From CAZEVI01 sp964515615 (lineage in GTDB: Bacteria > Patescibacteriota > UBA1384 > XYA2-FULL-43-10 > CAINNR01): DNA of 40,186 bases. The stretch covers positions 1-40,186 of the forward strand of contig CAZEVI010000003.1 in NCBI GenBank assembly GCA_964515615.1, in the 5' to 3' direction. Of this stretch, positions 24,899 to 32,657 are shown one piece after another. Within the stretch, counting starts at the first letter, position 1. Every line of letters starts with the position of its first letter. Under the pieces are notes generated by a model. The model worked only from the letters and a program-made list of their open reading frames with translations. It did no database searches and was not told the origin of the DNA. A program made the position numbers and the translations under genes.

Positions 24899-25414
24899 TT
24901 AACTTTTTTGATCGCTATACTGTTTTAAAACCGATACCAATCCGCGAATATTGCCCGCAAGAACATTGACCATTCCGGAAATCGGTGCGGCGATACTGCC
25001 AACAACCTTGGTGTATAGCTCCTCTCGGCTTGGCAACAGAGCCAAAGCATTAATGGTTGCTGTTGGAACAAATTGATCGTCAATTACTCCGCCCAAAATC
25101 TCCATTTTTTCGTGATTTTTACTAAAACCTTTAAGCTCTTTCGATGACATAACTTCGTCATCGGAGAAAGCCACAGCAATCGGTTTCTTCAAAATTTCAT
25201 TCTCAATTTCAATTCCCAATTTTTCCAAAGCAATTTTGGCCAAGGTATTTTTTACAACGCCAAATGTTACCCCTTTTTCCTCGAGAGCGTTGCGCAAATT
25301 TTCCATCTCGAAAACTGAAAGGCCCTGATAATCGACAAAAACCGCTTTTCTTGACCCGAATTGATCATTAAGCTTTGCCAATTGTTCTTTTTTTTGTATT
25401 CTTGTTTTTGCCAT
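24899..25414 (-). CDS. rplJ: 50S ribosomal protein L10
   Basis: The product (171 aa) is L10, the base of the stalk that anchors L7/L12 dimers to 23S rRNA. The N-terminal RNA-binding domain is clear (KKEQLAKLNDQFGSRKAVFVDYQGL, shown here only as the start of the domain; GVVKNTLAKIALEKLGI), as is the C-terminal helix that binds L7/L12 (NVLAGNIRGLVSVLKQY). Length and order are typical. It is read from the strong promoter at 25707-25735 through a leader of about 285 nt that looks like the autoregulatory L10 leader, and is followed by rplL. Confidence 0.95.
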   Translation of the reverse strand: MAKTRIQKKEQLAKLNDQFGSRKAVFVDYQGLSVFEMENLRNALEEKGVTFGVVKNTLAKIALEKLGIEIENEILKKPIAVAFSDDEVMSSKELKGFSKNHEKMEILGGVIDDQFVPTATINALALLPSREELYTKVVGSIAAPISGMVNVLAGNIRGLVSVLKQYSDQKS

Positions 25415-25639
25415 AAAACCTTGTCTTTTACAAAATTACTAACCTGGTTAACTTATGAACGAAATCTCATTTGCCTGTTGATAAGTTCGTTTTGTTCGTA
25501 ATTTAGTAGGAATATTTTTAATAAAAAATATCAGCGTTTCCGCCGACTTTCAAAAGAAATATTTATTCTTCGAACAAAGCAAGAAGTTAATTCTCACAAC
25601 AACTTATCTCGAATTTATCGAGATACTCGAACAATAATT

Positions 25640-25700
25640 TTTCTCCTGTGCCGGATTTATGTTATCAAACAGTGGATAACCACCGACGGTCTTTGGAAGT
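25640..25700 (-). promoter_or_regulatory. Probable L10 leader (ribosomal protein autoregulation)
   Basis: Directly after the predicted transcription start, the minus strand reads AAAGACCGTCGGTGG...CCGGCACAGGAG. This arrangement resembles the kink-turn region of the L10(L12) leader found upstream of rplJ in many bacteria, by which the L10-L12 complex represses its own operon. Position upstream of rplJ-rplL supports the call; the match is by eye. Confidence 0.5.
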
Positions 25701-25706
25701 ATTTTC

Positions 25707-25735
25707 ACTATAGCAAAGCTAATTTTATTTGTCAA
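25707..25735 (-). promoter_or_regulatory. Promoter of rplJ-rplL
   Basis: On the minus strand: TTGACA (25735-25730), exactly 17 nt, and TATAGT (25712-25707), preceded by TGC. Start near 25700. Among the best promoters in the window. Confidence 0.85.
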
Positions 25736-25752
25736 TATAAAAATAACTCGAG

Positions 25753-25777
25753 CCTGCACTAAGCAAAGCGAAGCAGG
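25753..25777. repeat. cctgc/gcagg repeat hairpin
   Basis: cctgc (25753-25757) and gcagg (25773-25777) flank actaagcaaagcgaa, resembling short dispersed intergenic repeats in other bacteria. It lies beside the element at 25792-25857. Confidence 0.35.
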
Positions 25778-25791
25778 ATCATTTTTTTATT

Positions 25792-25857
25792 TGTCATTCT
25801 CGCGAAGGCGAGAATCTGTTTAATTTTTTGTGAATCCCCAACTAAACCGGGATGACA
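25792..25857. repeat. TGTCATTCTCG palindromic intergenic element
   Basis: Ends tgtcattctcg and cgggatgaca form imperfect inverted terminal repeats; inside, attctcgc (25796-25803) pairs with gcgagaat (25808-25815). This form (tgtcattctcgcgaaggcgagaat) is a widespread REP/RPE-like palindrome in bacteria. It lies between rplA and the rplJ promoter and could act as a transcript end for rplA. Confidence 0.6.
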
Positions 25858-25864
25858 CTGCGTA

Positions 25865-26635
25865 TCACTTTGGCAATTCCAATTTAACGCTCGGACTCAT
25901 TGTAGAAGTTAAATAGAGTGCGACAACTTTATTTTTCGGTAAAATTTTCAGAAATGCTGCCAGATTTTCGGCAATTTTTTCTTTGCCCCAAGAAGCTTTG
26001 GCTAACGGCAAATGAATATTTTTTTGGCCATCTTGTTTGTATTCGACTTTGCCAGACTTGATTTCTTCAATGGCTACTTTGGTGTCATCAACAACGGTAC
26101 CGGATTTCGGTGATGGCATTAGCCCTTTCGGGCCGAGAATTTTAGCAGCGGCGGCCAATTTCGGCATAACTGTCGGTGTTGCTATGAGTAAATCAAAATC
26201 AAATTTATTGGCTTTAATTTTGGCTAGCAGGTCATCAATTGTTTTTTCGTCGGCAACCTCAACTTTTTTAACTTTGGCGGCGCCGGCCGGCAAAACCAAA
26301 GTGCCGCGAATTCCGTCGATTGTTAATTTTGCATGAATTTCAATTGTCGAGTCAAATTTTGTCGATGCAACTTGCAAAATTTTCTCAATTCCTTCACCTG
26401 TTAAATATAATTTGTTCGGCTCAATTAGAGCGCGAGCCACTTGATATTTTTTACTTCGGGATGGTTTTTTACCTTTACCAGAATTGTTTTTTTTGCTTGC
26501 CGATTTTTCCTCGGACTCTGATTTTTCCTCGGCAATTTCATCTTTTAATTCCTTTTTTGCTTTCTCGACTTGCTTTTTGACTTGATTTTCATCGATAACT
26601 TCTTCAGAAACCATCTCCTTTACTCTTTGATTCAT
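25865..26635 (-). CDS. rplA: 50S ribosomal protein L1 with charged N-terminal extension
   Basis: The product is 256 aa from MNQRVKEM; I chose this start because AAGGAG lies 5 bases upstream (26640-26645). The L1 body begins near SKKYQVARAL and keeps family features: TIEIHAKLTI, LLIATPTVMPKLAAAAKILGP (cut here at the conserved GPKGLMPSPKSGTV segment), then GKVEYKQD. About 55 residues precede it, rich in Lys/Glu/Ser (KKQVEKAKKELKDEIAEE, then SASKKNNSGKGKKPS), which standard L1 (about 230 aa) lacks. L1 binds 23S rRNA at the E-site stalk and often represses its own mRNA. rplK, its usual upstream partner, is not here; pth occupies that position. It has its own promoter at 26709-26736. Confidence 0.93.
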   Translation of the reverse strand: MNQRVKEMVSEEVIDENQVKKQVEKAKKELKDEIAEEKSESEEKSASKKNNSGKGKKPSRSKKYQVARALIEPNKLYLTGEGIEKILQVASTKFDSTIEIHAKLTIDGIRGTLVLPAGAAKVKKVEVADEKTIDDLLAKIKANKFDFDLLIATPTVMPKLAAAAKILGPKGLMPSPKSGTVVDDTKVAIEEIKSGKVEYKQDGQKNIHLPLAKASWGKEKIAENLAAFLKILPKNKVVALYLTSTMSPSVKLELPK

Positions 26636-26708
26636 TTTTCTCCTTATGTGGTCAAACGTCGAATAATTATCGACTCCCACTAATTTAATATTATTTGTTA
26701 ACTAAAAA

Positions 26709-26736
26709 ATTATAGCAAAATATTGTATATAGTCAA
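26709..26736 (-). promoter_or_regulatory. Promoter of rplA
   Basis: On the minus strand: TTGACT (26736-26731), 16 nt, and consensus TATAAT (26714-26709), preceded by TGC. The -35 lies just 5 bases past the pth stop. Leader to the rplA ATG is about 65 nt. Confidence 0.75.
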
Positions 26737-26741
26737 GCATT

Positions 26742-27362
26742 TTAGATTACTGAAAAGGTGTTAGCAGTCAGCGGGTTTTTTTTATCGGTTACACATTCGG
26801 CGATAATATCTACTGATTTTTCCAAAATCTGGTCAATGATCGGCCGCTGACGCTTAGAAAATTTCTCCAATACAAATTTTTTGGCTTCCGGTTTTTCGTA
26901 CGGATGATCGGATTCTTCTTCACCAACAACTTTTTCGGCAATTCCAATTCGAAGTCTTTTAATGTTATCGTCTCCCAGAACTTGAATAATATTTTCCAAT
27001 CCTTTATGCCCACCCGACGATCCCGAAAGCCGAATCCGAGCTGTTCCAACCGGCAATGAAAGATCGTCGCTGACAACTAAGAGATCATCTATTGACGCCT
27101 TGTAAAAATTCACAATTTTTTGCACCGCTCGGCCGGAGAGATTCATAAATGTTTCCGGTTTTATCAAAATTATCTTTTCGCCGCCAACTTGAGTTTCAGC
27201 GATTTCGGCTTCAAATTTAGTGTTTGATTTGAAACTCAGGCTTTCACCGACTCGATTTAGCCGCCGATGTTTAGCTAGAAGATCAATAAAATCAAACCCG
27301 ACATTGTGGCGAGTGCCGACATATTCTTTGCCCGAATTTCCAAGTCCTATTATCAATTTCAT
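26742..27362 (-). CDS. pth: Peptidyl-tRNA hydrolase
   Basis: The product (206 aa from MKLIIGLGNSG) cleaves peptidyl-tRNA released from stalled ribosomes. Pth motifs are present: GLGNSGKEY, GTRHNVGFDFID with the catalytic His, KPETFMNLSGRAV, VVSDDLSLPVGTARIRLSGSSGGHKGLENI (given here in part: DDLSLPVG with the conserved Asp, then GGHKGL), and RLRIGI. I moved the start from 27386 to 27362 because this Met begins the conserved strand. The upstream spacer (27363-27469) is AT-rich repeat DNA. The gene stands between ybaB and rplA on the same strand. Confidence 0.93.
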   Translation of the reverse strand: MKLIIGLGNSGKEYVGTRHNVGFDFIDLLAKHRRLNRVGESLSFKSNTKFEAEIAETQVGGEKIILIKPETFMNLSGRAVQKIVNFYKASIDDLLVVSDDLSLPVGTARIRLSGSSGGHKGLENIIQVLGDDNIKRLRIGIAEKVVGEEESDHPYEKPEAKKFVLEKFSKRQRPIIDQILEKSVDIIAECVTDKKNPLTANTFSVI

Positions 27363-27469
27363 AATTTTCAATTTACAATTTTGCAATAAATTTTCAATAA
27401 TTTAATCCCCAAACTTTTGAATTATTAATTACAATTTTAAATTTTGAGTTTTAACTTTTGAATTAATCT
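27363..27469. repeat. AT-rich aattttgaat/caatttac repeat spacer
   Basis: The pth-ybaB spacer consists of short related words (ttcaatttacaattttgcaa, ttttgaattattaattacaa, ttttaaattttgagttttaa). It looks like the same kind of AT-rich interspersed repeat that occurs near tgt and inside dus, more decayed. Confidence 0.4.
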
Positions 27470-27775
27470 TTACATTCCCGGCAAACCCATCCCTCCCATT
27501 ACATCTTTCATCTTCTCTGCTGCTAGTGCCTGTGATCTGGAGATTGCTTGCGAAACGGTATTTTGTATTTGCTTTTCCAGCTCCTTTTTATTTTCCGGTT
27601 TCAATGCCTCTTCGCTCAACGTAACTTCGGTTAAATGTTGCTCGCCGTTAAAAACTACCGACACCCAGCCGTCATTGCTTTTAGCCTCAATTTCAGTATC
27701 TTTTAATTCTCTTTGAATTTCTCTAGCCTGTTTTTGCAAACGATATAAATCTTTGGCTTTGGAAAAATCAACCAT
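27470..27775 (-). CDS. ybaB: YbaB/EbfC nucleoid-associated protein
   Basis: The product (101 aa) is a small dimeric DNA-binding protein of the YbaB/EbfC family, which coats DNA and is often encoded with dnaX and recR in other bacteria. The N-terminal helix is rich in Lys/Gln (LYRLQKQAREIQRELKD) and is followed by the short beta sheet with the conserved VSVVFNGEQHLTEVTL segment, the helix LEKQIQNTVSQAISRSQ and the Met/Gly-rich tail DVMGGMGLPGM. A CAGGAG ribosome site precedes the ATG. The dnaX/recR context is absent here; neighbours are pth and an M50-like protease. Confidence 0.9.
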   Translation of the reverse strand: MVDFSKAKDLYRLQKQAREIQRELKDTEIEAKSNDGWVSVVFNGEQHLTEVTLSEEALKPENKKELEKQIQNTVSQAISRSQALAAEKMKDVMGGMGLPGM

Positions 27776-27810
27776 TTTTACTCCTGTTCAATTTTAAATT
27801 TTAAAATGTT

Positions 27811-28548
27811 TTATGTTTTTGCACCGAGAAAGAAATTGGAGATTACAAATACAATTATACTCAAAACTAGCATTAAAATCAATAGATTAATCACTGAAAG
27901 CAACAGCAAATTAAATGAAGACACCGGCAAAAGTATATGCGTTAATTTCGACACAATGAGAAAAATTAGCATCAGAAAAAGTAGTGGGAAAAAGGCGTTG
28001 GAAAAATCTTGCCTACTTGGTGTCATTGTTACAGCAACCGAGATAACAATATAAAGTAAAATCCAATTCCGAATAGAAAGATGAAGCAAATTTTTGGCAA
28101 AATTGATATTTGCCTCCAAAAGTGAATTGACGCCATAGCCTTTGTTAAACGGGTTGTATTCGGCCGAATTTAAGTATTTTGAAGTTAAATAAATTATTAA
28201 AATTCCAGCTATCAAAGGCGCCAGCGAGATGATAGCCGGACCAATAACCGGAATTCTCGGTCTGGTATGTTTGACATGACCGCCGTCTTTTTCAAAAAGC
28301 GCCATTTCGGAAACTTTGGCACCGGTAAAAATGCAAGCGAAACCGTGGGACATTTCGTGAATTATCACTCCCGGAGCCAAAAAAAAACGATATTTCGACC
28401 CGAGAAAACTATGCGAAAGAAAAAAATCGATGACAAAAGAAAGAATTACAACAATTAAAAAAAAACCAATTGCGGAGCGATAATGCAAAAAAACCTCCGG
28501 CGAAAAAGGGAATTTTAGGTACCTTAAATATTTGACAAAATGTTCCAT
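27811..28548 (-). CDS. M50-like membrane metalloprotease
   Basis: The product is about 245 aa and hydrophobic, with five or six membrane segments. The zinc-binding HExxH reads IIHEMSHGFACIFTGAKV, inside a membrane helix as in site-2-protease-type M50 enzymes. The usual second zinc motif (N-x-x-P-x-x-D-G) is not evident; MTPSRQDFSNAF occupies a comparable place and may supply the third ligand Asp, as in the shorter M50B-like proteins. These enzymes cut proteins within the membrane, often to release regulators; the substrate is unknown. I prefer the start at 28548 (MEHFVKYL) because a -35/-10 pair sits just upstream, leaving an almost leaderless message; a longer start at 28593 is also open. 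Confidence 0.75.
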   Translation of the reverse strand: MEHFVKYLRYLKFPFSPEVFLHYRSAIGFFLIVVILSFVIDFFLSHSFLGSKYRFFLAPGVIIHEMSHGFACIFTGAKVSEMALFEKDGGHVKHTRPRIPVIGPAIISLAPLIAGILIIYLTSKYLNSAEYNPFNKGYGVNSLLEANINFAKNLLHLSIRNWILLYIVISVAVTMTPSRQDFSNAFFPLLFLMLIFLIVSKLTHILLPVSSFNLLLLSVINLLILMLVLSIIVFVISNFFLGAKT

Positions 28549-28557
28549 TAAAATTGT

Positions 28558-28585
28558 AGTATAGTGCCACAAATCTTTATCACAA
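28558..28585 (-). promoter_or_regulatory. Possible promoter of the M50-like gene
   Basis: On the minus strand: TTGTGA (28585-28580), 16 nt, TATACT (28563-28558). The start would fall within a few bases of the ATG at 28548. Confidence 0.35.
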
Positions 28586-28637
28586 ATTTCCACAAGTCAT
28601 TCTCTTATTTATGTCAATCTGTGTTATTGATCAGTGG

Positions 28638-29654
28638 TTATACGTTTCCATTTTTGATTTCTGTCTCAATAAATCCATCAATGTCGCCGGCCAAAACTGC
28701 ATCCGGATTTTTCGATTCGAAATTGGTTCGATGATCTTTGACTAATTTGTAAGGATGTAGTATATACGACCGAATCTGGCTTCCCCACTCCGGTTCGATT
28801 GACACGCCACGAATCTCTTCAATTTTTTCCTTTTGTTGATCTTCAAGTAATTTTGCCAATCGCGCCCGCATAACATTCATAGCATTCTGCTTGTTTTGTA
28901 ACTGCGATCGTTCGTTTTGCGATTGGGCGACAATTCCAGTCGGCAAATGAGTAATTCGAACTGCCGAATCGGTAGTATTTACTGATTGGCCGCCATGACC
29001 GCCGGCCCTGTAAACGTCAATGCGAATATCGGATTCCGGGATAATAAGTTCTGACTCTTTTTCAATTTTTGGCATTACTTCAACCAAGGAGAATGATGTT
29101 TGTCGTAAATCTTTGGCATTGAACGGCGATTGGCGGACCAATCGGTGAACGCCGGACTCTTTTTTTAATTTTCCGTAGCTGTATAAACCATCGATCTCAA
29201 GCGTTGCCGATTTAATACCGGCAACTCCGCCATGTGATTCGGAGAGGATTTTGGCATTCAAATTGTTATTTTGCGCCCATTTCAAATACATTCGTAACAA
29301 CATCTCCGTCCAATCCTGTGCGTCATCGCCACCAGCACCAGCATAAAAATTGATAATTGCATTATGGTTATCATATCTGCCGGAAAAATAAGTATATACT
29401 TCTAGTTTTTCTAATTCGTCTTCAATGATCTTAATTTCATTCTCGCCGGCAATTTCGGCCATTTCTTCGATGTCCTTAATCTTCCCAATCTCCGATTTTA
29501 AGTTTTTTAACTCAGCTGTTTTGGTTTCAGCGTTTTCTCGGTTGCTCCAAAAATTGACCGCTTGCATATCTTCTTCAATCTCGGCCACCATATGCTCCTT
29601 TTTACTAATCTTTAGGACTTCCTTTAGCTCATCAATTTTCGCCTTGATATCCAT
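28638..29654 (-). CDS. prfB: Peptide chain release factor 2
   Basis: The product (338 aa) releases nascent chains at UGA and UAA. The stop-codon reading motif is SPF (in VRQSPFNAKD), which marks RF2 rather than RF1, and the catalytic GGQ sits in AGGHGGQSVNTTDSAVRITH. The long N-terminal helical domain is a little shorter than in most RF2 proteins. The usual programmed +1 frameshift near codon 25 is absent: the gene is one continuous frame from an ATG with an AAGG ribosome site. RF2 is thus made without the classical autoregulatory frameshift. Its presence implies UGA is read as stop. Confidence 0.95.
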   Translation of the reverse strand: MDIKAKIDELKEVLKISKKEHMVAEIEEDMQAVNFWSNRENAETKTAELKNLKSEIGKIKDIEEMAEIAGENEIKIIEDELEKLEVYTYFSGRYDNHNAIINFYAGAGGDDAQDWTEMLLRMYLKWAQNNNLNAKILSESHGGVAGIKSATLEIDGLYSYGKLKKESGVHRLVRQSPFNAKDLRQTSFSLVEVMPKIEKESELIIPESDIRIDVYRAGGHGGQSVNTTDSAVRITHLPTGIVAQSQNERSQLQNKQNAMNVMRARLAKLLEDQQKEKIEEIRGVSIEPEWGSQIRSYILHPYKLVKDHRTNFESKNPDAVLAGDIDGFIETEIKNGNV

Positions 29655-29972
29655 TATAACCTTAAATTATTCCGTTTGTCTCCAATAATACGATGTCAGT
29701 AAACACATTTTATCAGATTTTGATAAATAACTCATTAAAACGACTTTTTGCCGTTGCTAACATATTGAATATTCTGTGATGACGCCGAGTTACCCCCCCC
29801 ATATGTTTACACAACCCATAAATATTAGTTGGAAATATTATTGTTTAAAGAAATCTAAACAATTTCAAATAACCACCATCATGATTAATACCGATCTTTA
29901 CCGATTTATACTGATTTGTTTTGTTTTTGTACTAATTTATACCAACCAGACTTACTAATTCCGATTTACTAA

Positions 29973-30026
29973 GATCAGAACTCTACACTTTTGTAACGAT
30001 CGTTACAAAAGTGTAGAGTTCTGATC
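29973..30026. repeat. 54-bp perfect palindrome
   Basis: The left half (29973-29999) and right half (30000-30026) are exact reverse complements with no spacer; the centre is cgatcg. There is no T run on either side, so it is not an ordinary terminator. It could extrude as a cruciform, be a protein-binding or replication-related site, or arise from an assembly fold-back. Confidence 0.9.
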
Positions 30027-30450
30027 GTTTATGCTGTTTGTATGCGGTCGCTTGCCAAACATTTCACTCATTAAAATACTCACACTCTGAAAACCGGCGC
30101 TAGGAAATGTGAACTGGGTATTGATTATCGTTTGTTAAATTTGAACAATAGAATATTAATTATTGTCATGTTTTCGAAAAATCACACAGCTCTCGAAAAA
30201 TATTTCTCATTTATTGAATATAAATTTTTGGTATTAATTCCCTTCACTAACTTCTCGAACACCAATAATTCAGGCTTAATATTAAAAACGGCGGTCTAAA
30301 TTGCATGGTTTTTCTCGTCTAACAACAGACAACCAATAATTTATTTCAAAAACCTGTAAATAAATACCTTAAAAGCGTTTCTGGAATTTATTAAAAAATA
30401 ACTTTTAGACCCCAAAAATTGATATTATCCAACAACCCATACAATTACAC

Positions 30451-30484
30451 GAAAAAAGCCCTCCGATTTCTCGAAAGGCTTTTC
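30451..30484 (-). terminator. Terminator of the surface-protein operon
   Basis: On the minus strand, AAAAGCCTTTC pairs with GGAGGGCTTTT (11 pairs with some G-U, 8-nt loop) and ends in a T run. It lies about 60 bases past the stop at 30543. Confidence 0.75.
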
Positions 30485-30542
30485 CCGTATATATCAACAG
30501 AGCAAATGCCCTCAAAATAATGCTCCCTACAAGTACCATAAT

Positions 30543-32618
30543 TTAAGCGAAGCGACGCAAAGTCAAAGCACCGGCAGCGGTCAAAACCGCTGAGATTATT
30601 GAAGCCAACGTAACTGAATCAGCACCAGTTCTCGGAAGTGGGGTTGGAGTTGGCGGAATTACTGCTTGAGCTTTAACCGTAGTTTGTGCAGTATCAGAAA
30701 TCGTCGAACCGTTGTCAGTCAAATTCGCTTTGTTAACCAGAACGCTACCATCAGCAATCGAAGCATTGGTAATCGCTTTGATTTTAATGTATCCGCTATC
30801 GCCGGCAGCAATTGTATCAATTACAACACCATTTTCAACAATCCCGTCAGGCATTGTGTGTTCATCGCCACCGTTAACTAACAAAACGGTTGTGCCGGAA
30901 ATGTAGCTGGTGCCCTCAGGCAAAATATCGCTAAATGATACTAAGTCGGCCGGACCATTCCCAGTGTTAGAAAAAGCGATCATATATTCCAATGTATCGC
31001 CGGCAGTTGCCGTATCGCTTTCTTCAAAATTCAAAACATTGTTGGTAAAATCACGAACAGTTTTTGAAATATGAAGAATCGGAGCAACCGGAGGCGGCGT
31101 TGGAATTGAAATTGTTACCAAAACGGCATTGCCGTAAAGATTATAAAGCTTGTGATCGAAGTTATAACCATCTGGCGGATTATTTGGCAGAGGATCCATA
31201 ATTTTTACAGTAAATATCCGTTCAACTGTTTCGCCGGCGGCAATATTAACCACATCATACTTAATCAATTTGGCATCATCGCCTGTCAAACCGCTATCTA
31301 CGACTTGACCACCGTTGGAAGCTGAAACAAAATTCGCTTCCTGTAAGACATCGTTGATCCCGTCATCAATGGTATATTCGCTTGCGGTGGCATTTCCACT
31401 ATTTTTGGTGATCAGAGTATATTCGATAGTGTCCCCCGGCTTGGCGTTAAGAGCTTTTGAGTCGCCACTACCTGTAGCAATTTCGCCGGTTGTCAAATTC
31501 TTAGCGGTTTTACTTTTGACAATTTTTGCTTCGGGAGTCGTTTCCAAACTAACCGTTGCGTCATCAGTTGCGTAAATTGCACCCGATGAAATTTTTACCG
31601 TGTTTACAACATTGTGCTTGGAGTCAATTTTTGCCGGCGCAGTCATTCGAAATGCCAAAATATCTTTTTTGGCATCGCTAATTTGTAGATCGCCGACAAC
31701 CCAACCTGAACCGAAAACCGCATTTGCATCGGCATTGGAAACAGCTTCGCTGGTGGTTGAACCATCGCGGAATATCTCCATTGAACCGGGAACGAAAGTT
31801 AAATCGGCCGGCAATGTATCTTTGAATTTCAAATCATTAGCAATTGCATCACCCTTATCTTCGGCCTCAATTCGGAATTCAACGATGTCGTTGGCTGAAG
31901 CAGTGGTCGAATCGGCATAAGATTTTTCGCCAGCGGTAATATTGCGAACGGTTTTTTCAACTTCCAAATTCACAGAAGTAATTGGAGTCGCTTTAAAATC
32001 AAATGTTACATATCCGGCATACTCCCAACAACCGTTAATGTCGCCAATGTTTACGCCATTTGCTCCGACAATTTCATTGCCGTTTTGACCGTTTGGTAAA
32101 GCTTGCGGTGAATTTGGATTTTCCAATTGATTAGGATACCATTTTACCGATCCCGGAATAAGTGCCAAATTGGCATCTTTGTCGAGATTGACGGTCAGTC
32201 CGGACAAACCAATAACTTGTCCGTCAACGACCGTGTTGGAAACACTAGCCGCGTTATCGGCGGAAATTGTTGCCGACAGTGTTGCCGTTTTGTTAATAGT
32301 TTTTGTTGGAATAGTAACCTTAATATTAGTATTTTTAGCTACCGTGTCAACAACTCCGTTGTGATAATAAACCAAACCTTGAAATGTGTCACCAGCAGTT
32401 CCGGAGATCGGATCTTTCCAAACAGTACCGCCATTGGTAACATCGGCGCCACGGAACATCTCGTAATCTCCAGTCAGGAAATTGAATCTCGGCTCAGTCG
32501 CCAAAAGCTTGTTAAAAGCAAAGGTGCCCTGCGAGACAATCGCAGCTACGCCCAAAATCCCAAGTATATACTTAGCTTTTGGACGAAGCCCTTTAAAGAA
32601 TGCTGTAATTTGCTTCAT
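30543..32618 (-). CDS. DUF11-repeat surface protein with LPRTG sorting signal
   Basis: The product is 691 aa. An N-terminal signal/anchor (about residues 15-36) leads into a domain shared with the upstream paralog (PRFNFLTGDYEMFR, then NGCWEYAGYVTF). Three DUF11-type beta repeats follow, marked by GDTIEYTL, GDTLEYMI and related A(N/G)D openings with later LP.. and pGS/SGTT strands. The C-terminus is LPRTG at 661-665, a hydrophobic stretch and a basic end (LTLRRFA): a complete sortase anchoring signal. It should be exported by Sec and covalently anchored to the cell wall. No sortase gene is in the window. It follows the paralog by 39 bases and has a terminator after it. Confidence 0.85.
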   Translation of the reverse strand: MKQITAFFKGLRPKAKYILGILGVAAIVSQGTFAFNKLLATEPRFNFLTGDYEMFRGADVTNGGTVWKDPISGTAGDTFQGLVYYHNGVVDTVAKNTNIKVTIPTKTINKTATLSATISADNAASVSNTVVDGQVIGLSGLTVNLDKDANLALIPGSVKWYPNQLENPNSPQALPNGQNGNEIVGANGVNIGDINGCWEYAGYVTFDFKATPITSVNLEVEKTVRNITAGEKSYADSTTASANDIVEFRIEAEDKGDAIANDLKFKDTLPADLTFVPGSMEIFRDGSTTSEAVSNADANAVFGSGWVVGDLQISDAKKDILAFRMTAPAKIDSKHNVVNTVKISSGAIYATDDATVSLETTPEAKIVKSKTAKNLTTGEIATGSGDSKALNAKPGDTIEYTLITKNSGNATASEYTIDDGINDVLQEANFVSASNGGQVVDSGLTGDDAKLIKYDVVNIAAGETVERIFTVKIMDPLPNNPPDGYNFDHKLYNLYGNAVLVTISIPTPPPVAPILHISKTVRDFTNNVLNFEESDTATAGDTLEYMIAFSNTGNGPADLVSFSDILPEGTSYISGTTVLLVNGGDEHTMPDGIVENGVVIDTIAAGDSGYIKIKAITNASIADGSVLVNKANLTDNGSTISDTAQTTVKAQAVIPPTPTPLPRTGADSVTLASIISAVLTAAGALTLRRFA

Positions 32619-32657
32619 TTTTTTATCCCGCTAATAAAATTATCAGTTAATTATTAT

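Larger units (their letters stand above)
29655..30542. other. Gene-free interval with perfect palindrome
   Basis: About 890 bases between prfB and the surface-protein operon with no credible gene. They include degenerate taccgattta/tactgattt/taatttatacc repeats (29885-29970), the 54-bp perfect palindrome (29973-30026) and, at the far end, the terminator of the LPRTG surface protein (30451-30484). A weak extended -10 (TGATAAAAT, near 29710-29722, minus strand) may serve prfB. Confidence 0.5.
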
